64,000 nucleotides of DNA. Source: Chrysomallon squamiferum (Eukaryota; Mollusca; Gastropoda; Neomphalida; Peltospiridae). Of the stretch, positions 36,276 to 64,000 are shown one piece after another. The translations under genes were made by a program, and so were the position numbers. Position 1 is the first letter of the stretch, and the number at the start of each line of letters is the position of its first letter. The notes beneath the pieces were generated by a model. The model did no database searches. It saw only the letters and a program-made list of their open reading frames with translations, and was not told where the DNA came from. The stretch is from positions 11,157,476-11,221,475 of the forward strand of contig CM022665.1 in assembly GCA_012295275.1 (NCBI GenBank), read 5' to 3'.

Positions 36276-37643
36276 TGCTGAAATGAAATTGAAAAATTTA
36301 AATACACTATAGAGATGGGAAAAGCTCATTTTTGTTTGCATAGTGTTATTTTTTATAATTTATGAAATTTCATTCCAATGTTTATTTACATCATATTTTC
36401 ACAAATCTCTATCTTAGTACAACTTACATCATTGTTTTGAAGGTTTAATATTAGGGAATTATATACAGGGATCAGGAAAGTTTGTTTTCATCCTCTGATT
36501 GAAAATCATAACAGACAAACATCACTAAAATATATGACCAATAAACAAAAAATGTCTAATGTGAAATCTTTCTTTACAATAAGAGGTAGCATGCCATTTA
36601 TCTAGATCCAAGGAAACAGACTTTAGAAGCAGATTAAATTGTATTGGTTAAATCCAATTTTATTTATTTTATTTTTTTAATTAATATATTAAGCCAGGGA
36701 TCAGAAAACAGGGTAATCCAGAAATCTGGGTCATATCCAGTCTAAAGCTTGCTGGATAAACAGTCTGTAGTAAGTTTTCAAAACATCTCCTGTCCATTAA
36801 TCTTACTGAAAATTCCCAGATTTAGAAAAGATACAAATGGTCTGGATAATATTTACAACAAATTAAATTTTAAGTATAATTATTAAAACATTTAGTTATT
36901 AAAAAGTAAATAAAAAAACAACACAGCTATAATAATCATGTACAACTGAGCAAAATCTAGTCTTGAGCGCTACAAAATTAAAAACGAAAAAAAAGAAACC
37001 CCTAAACTACTGATAATTTATAAGAATAATAATAATTAAAAAAATAATAAAACATAATAACAACATTAAGGAATTCATATAATTTTAATAATAATTATTT
37101 AAAAAAAAAAAAAAAAATAATAATAATAAAAAATTGAGAAAGATTTATTTTATATAATTATATCAACAATTCAAAAGGGATTGGTCGACCGGAAAAAAAG
37201 GAAAAAAAAGAAAACAAAATTGGTTTTGGTACAAACTCCGTGTGATTTTACCAGTAGCCTTATATATTTAAATTAGTAATTTTAAAATATAATCTAGCAT
37301 GACTATTTGAGAATTAGTAATTTCAAAATATCACATTTATTGACCATTCTTTCATACAATGTTAGATTTACAGAGATTATGTTGAGCGAATCATCCCGTC
37401 TTGCGCCTTGTACGTGTCATATAATTGTGGGACATCCCTCGATATTAACAACAAATAATGTAACTACACCAAATAATATTGTTAATATAATACTAATTGA
37501 TCTGTAATTGATTATATTTAATCATCACCTGATTTCTCTACATACAGAGCATTCAAATCGATTTCTTAGTCAAAAGTTGACAGAAAAATAACACGATTTA
37601 TGTTAACTATTCACATGAATAAGTCCGGGATATCCCCGTTCCG

Positions 37644-37651
37644 TGACGTCA
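37644..37651. promoter_or_regulatory. Perfect CRE/ATF palindrome
   Basis: The sequence tgacgtca lies within 8 bp of the donor of the predicted DHDDS untranslated exon and about 230 bp from the PHIP side. It is a strong sequence match to CREB/ATF sites, and its promoter-proximal position makes function plausible. Confidence 0.5.
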
Positions 37652-37658
37652 CACTCAC

Positions 37659-37720
37659 CTGCTGGCTTTTCTACAAAATAGAGCGCAGTTAAATTTCCTA
37701 CTGATGAAAAACTTTAGACA
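37659..37720 (-). other. Probable DHDDS 5' non-coding exon (upstream end not determined)
   Basis: On the minus strand an excellent donor, CAG followed by GTGAGTGTG, places an exon end at 37659. DHDDS coding exon 1 begins with acceptor CATTTCAG at 36278-36285 and only two untranslated bases precede its ATG, so an upstream untranslated exon is required. The boundary at 37720 is a placeholder. Confidence 0.6.
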
Positions 37721-37961
37721 ATAACATGTTTATACGATACATATTTAATATTTTACAATATTTTGTTACATTCTGTTCATAATAACATAACTTATTAATA
37801 CACTGCCTTATCAAATATTCCTACGCACCATCACGTCGCAAGTAGTTCGTGAAGTCTATGTCGTCTTTCTAAATAACACAACATGGCGGCCAATGTTAAA
37901 CACAAATTACCAGTTAAATAATACAATTTCTAAGCCTGTGCTAAGTAATGTCAAAATAACA
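37660..37961. promoter_or_regulatory. Bidirectional promoter region, DHDDS / PHIP
   Basis: The predicted DHDDS untranslated exon and the first PHIP ATG are about 300 bp apart and divergent. The sequence aacatggcggcc (37880-37891) matches a YY1-type core-promoter element, which in animals commonly sits just downstream of transcription starts. No TATA box stands out against the AT-rich background. Confidence 0.5.
37883..37921 (+). CDS. Possible upstream ORF in the PHIP leader (12 codons)
   Basis: An ATG in a strong initiation context (A at -3, G at +4) opens a 12-codon frame ending in TAA, 41 bases before the PHIP ATG and out of frame with it. If transcription starts upstream of it, this uORF could limit PHIP translation. 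The same bases form a YY1-like site, so the ATG may simply be part of a promoter element. Confidence 0.35.
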   Translation: MAANVKHKLPVK

Positions 37962-62842
<24,881 letters not shown>

Positions 62843-64000
62843 TTGTTCAGTGCTAGTTTGAAACGGAATCATGTTCAAGCCTTAGTTATAACAAATTATC
62901 ATCATTTCCCAGATGCTGTGCTAAAAGTTTGTTATTCAATATATTGGAAATGTCTGGTGAAGTGTTTTTTATTGCAATACTGTCATTTATTAATGAAAAA
63001 TGTTATGACTGATGAATGAAATGGTCAGTTAAGATGAAGTAATGTGTGTTATTTACTGACAGTGAATGTCTTTATTGAAGCTACAGATCTTTTTTTATTA
63101 ATGCTACAGTATTTGATCTGCAATTTTATCGACTTAATAATGCACACAAAGTGGAATTGTCTTGAAAGTTTGTGATTGAAATGTCAAGGTTGTTAGATAA
63201 AAAAATTATATGCACATTTGCTCAGTATATATTCAAGTTGGTTAATTTCATTTAATTATAACATTTAATATGCCATGTTTCTACTCCATTTTGTATATTT
63301 GTCTTTACTTTGGGTTTCTTCATAACATTTGCTAATCATATATTGAGCTGGTTCTTCCAATTTTTGACCATGTTTCTGTATTTAATAATTTTTATAAAAC
63401 ATTATGAAGAAGAAACCGGTGAGAGCAAATTCTTCAAAGCAGCTTAATTTTTTTTATTAAAATAAAATAACATGTTTTGTTCCTTCTCTCATGTAGCCAT
63501 TTTATAAATATATACACATGTGGGAATATTCTTTTTTTCTCTTTAGCTTTTTGTAAATTACAAAAATAATTCCCCTGCCTTTAAACTTTAAAATAGCTAT
63601 TTTAAATCTATTTTTTTTTCTTTACAGATAGCAATGTATCATTTCTCAGTTTTGATGTCCATTTTATTCATTCATCTAATTATTACAGCTTTAAAACAAA
63701 GTCAGATTATATCTAAAGAATTTTAAAAGCCAACTGAACAATAGTTATTCAATAAATATGTATAAAATAAACAGCAGGTTGTCCTTAATAATATATTCTT
63801 TGATATATAAATAATAATGTGTATTTGAAATAAAATAATTAAGAACAAAAGTTTATAACTAAAGGTATTCATGTAAGAACTAAAAAAGTACTTGAATCAC
63901 AAATTTATGAAAAAACAATATTAGTAAGGGTGAAATTACAGTAATCTTGGCATTGTCTGAAGCAAGTGACTGACAAATCAGTTCTCAAGACCTCTATATT
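62843..64000 (+). other. PHIP 3' UTR and downstream flank
   Basis: AT-rich sequence after the PHIP stop. Candidate polyadenylation words (aataaa near 63751 and elsewhere) are too frequent to choose between. No further gene is visible up to the window edge. Confidence 0.5.

Overview
This is a window of nuclear DNA from an invertebrate animal. It is very AT-rich, with introns full of poly-A/T runs and simple repeats, consensus GT-AG splice sites, and four recognisable single-copy animal genes. Protein similarity together with the AT-rich intron style suggests a lophotrochozoan, most likely a mollusc. That taxonomic call is inference; no marker in the window fixes it. There is no prokaryotic, organellar or viral gene set.

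Layout: (1) 1-3124 is the downstream flank of ARMC2. (2) 3125-16950, minus strand: ARMC2, an armadillo-repeat ciliary/flagellar assembly protein, 20 coding exons, all phase-compatible, predicted 861 aa. (3) 16951-19462: the 5' ends of ARMC2 and TMEM161 lie head to head. (4) 19463-20968, plus strand: a TMEM161-family multi-pass membrane protein whose whole coding region is one exon. (5) 20969-25487: intergenic, with one decayed transposon-like coding relic. (6) 25488-36275, minus strand: DHDDS, the catalytic cis-prenyltransferase subunit for dolichol synthesis, 7 coding exons, 343 aa. Its large intron 4 carries, on the opposite strand, two ~100-nt genes with the architecture of Ro60-binding Y RNAs, each with a TATA box about 30 bp upstream and a T-run terminator. 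(7) 36276-37961: the 5' ends of DHDDS and PHIP lie head to head, about 220 bp apart. (8) 37962-62842, plus strand: a PHIP/BRWD-family chromatin reader, 35 coding exons, about 1,781 aa, with WD40 repeats, a crypto-Tudor module and two bromodomains. One base appears to be missing in exon 27. (9) 62843-64000: PHIP 3' UTR and flank.

The four protein genes act in separate processes (axoneme assembly, membrane function, dolichol synthesis, histone reading) and are not an operon-like system. They form two divergent promoter pairs, with TMEM161 and DHDDS converging between them.

The points most worth following up are the Y RNA-like pair, the PHIP frameshift, a canonical Asn in PHIP bromodomain 2 where vertebrate PHIP has Thr, and tandem duplications that copy exon edges in all three multi-exon genes. 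Exon boundaries were read by eye from splice signals, reading phase and family similarity. UTR ends are not determined.
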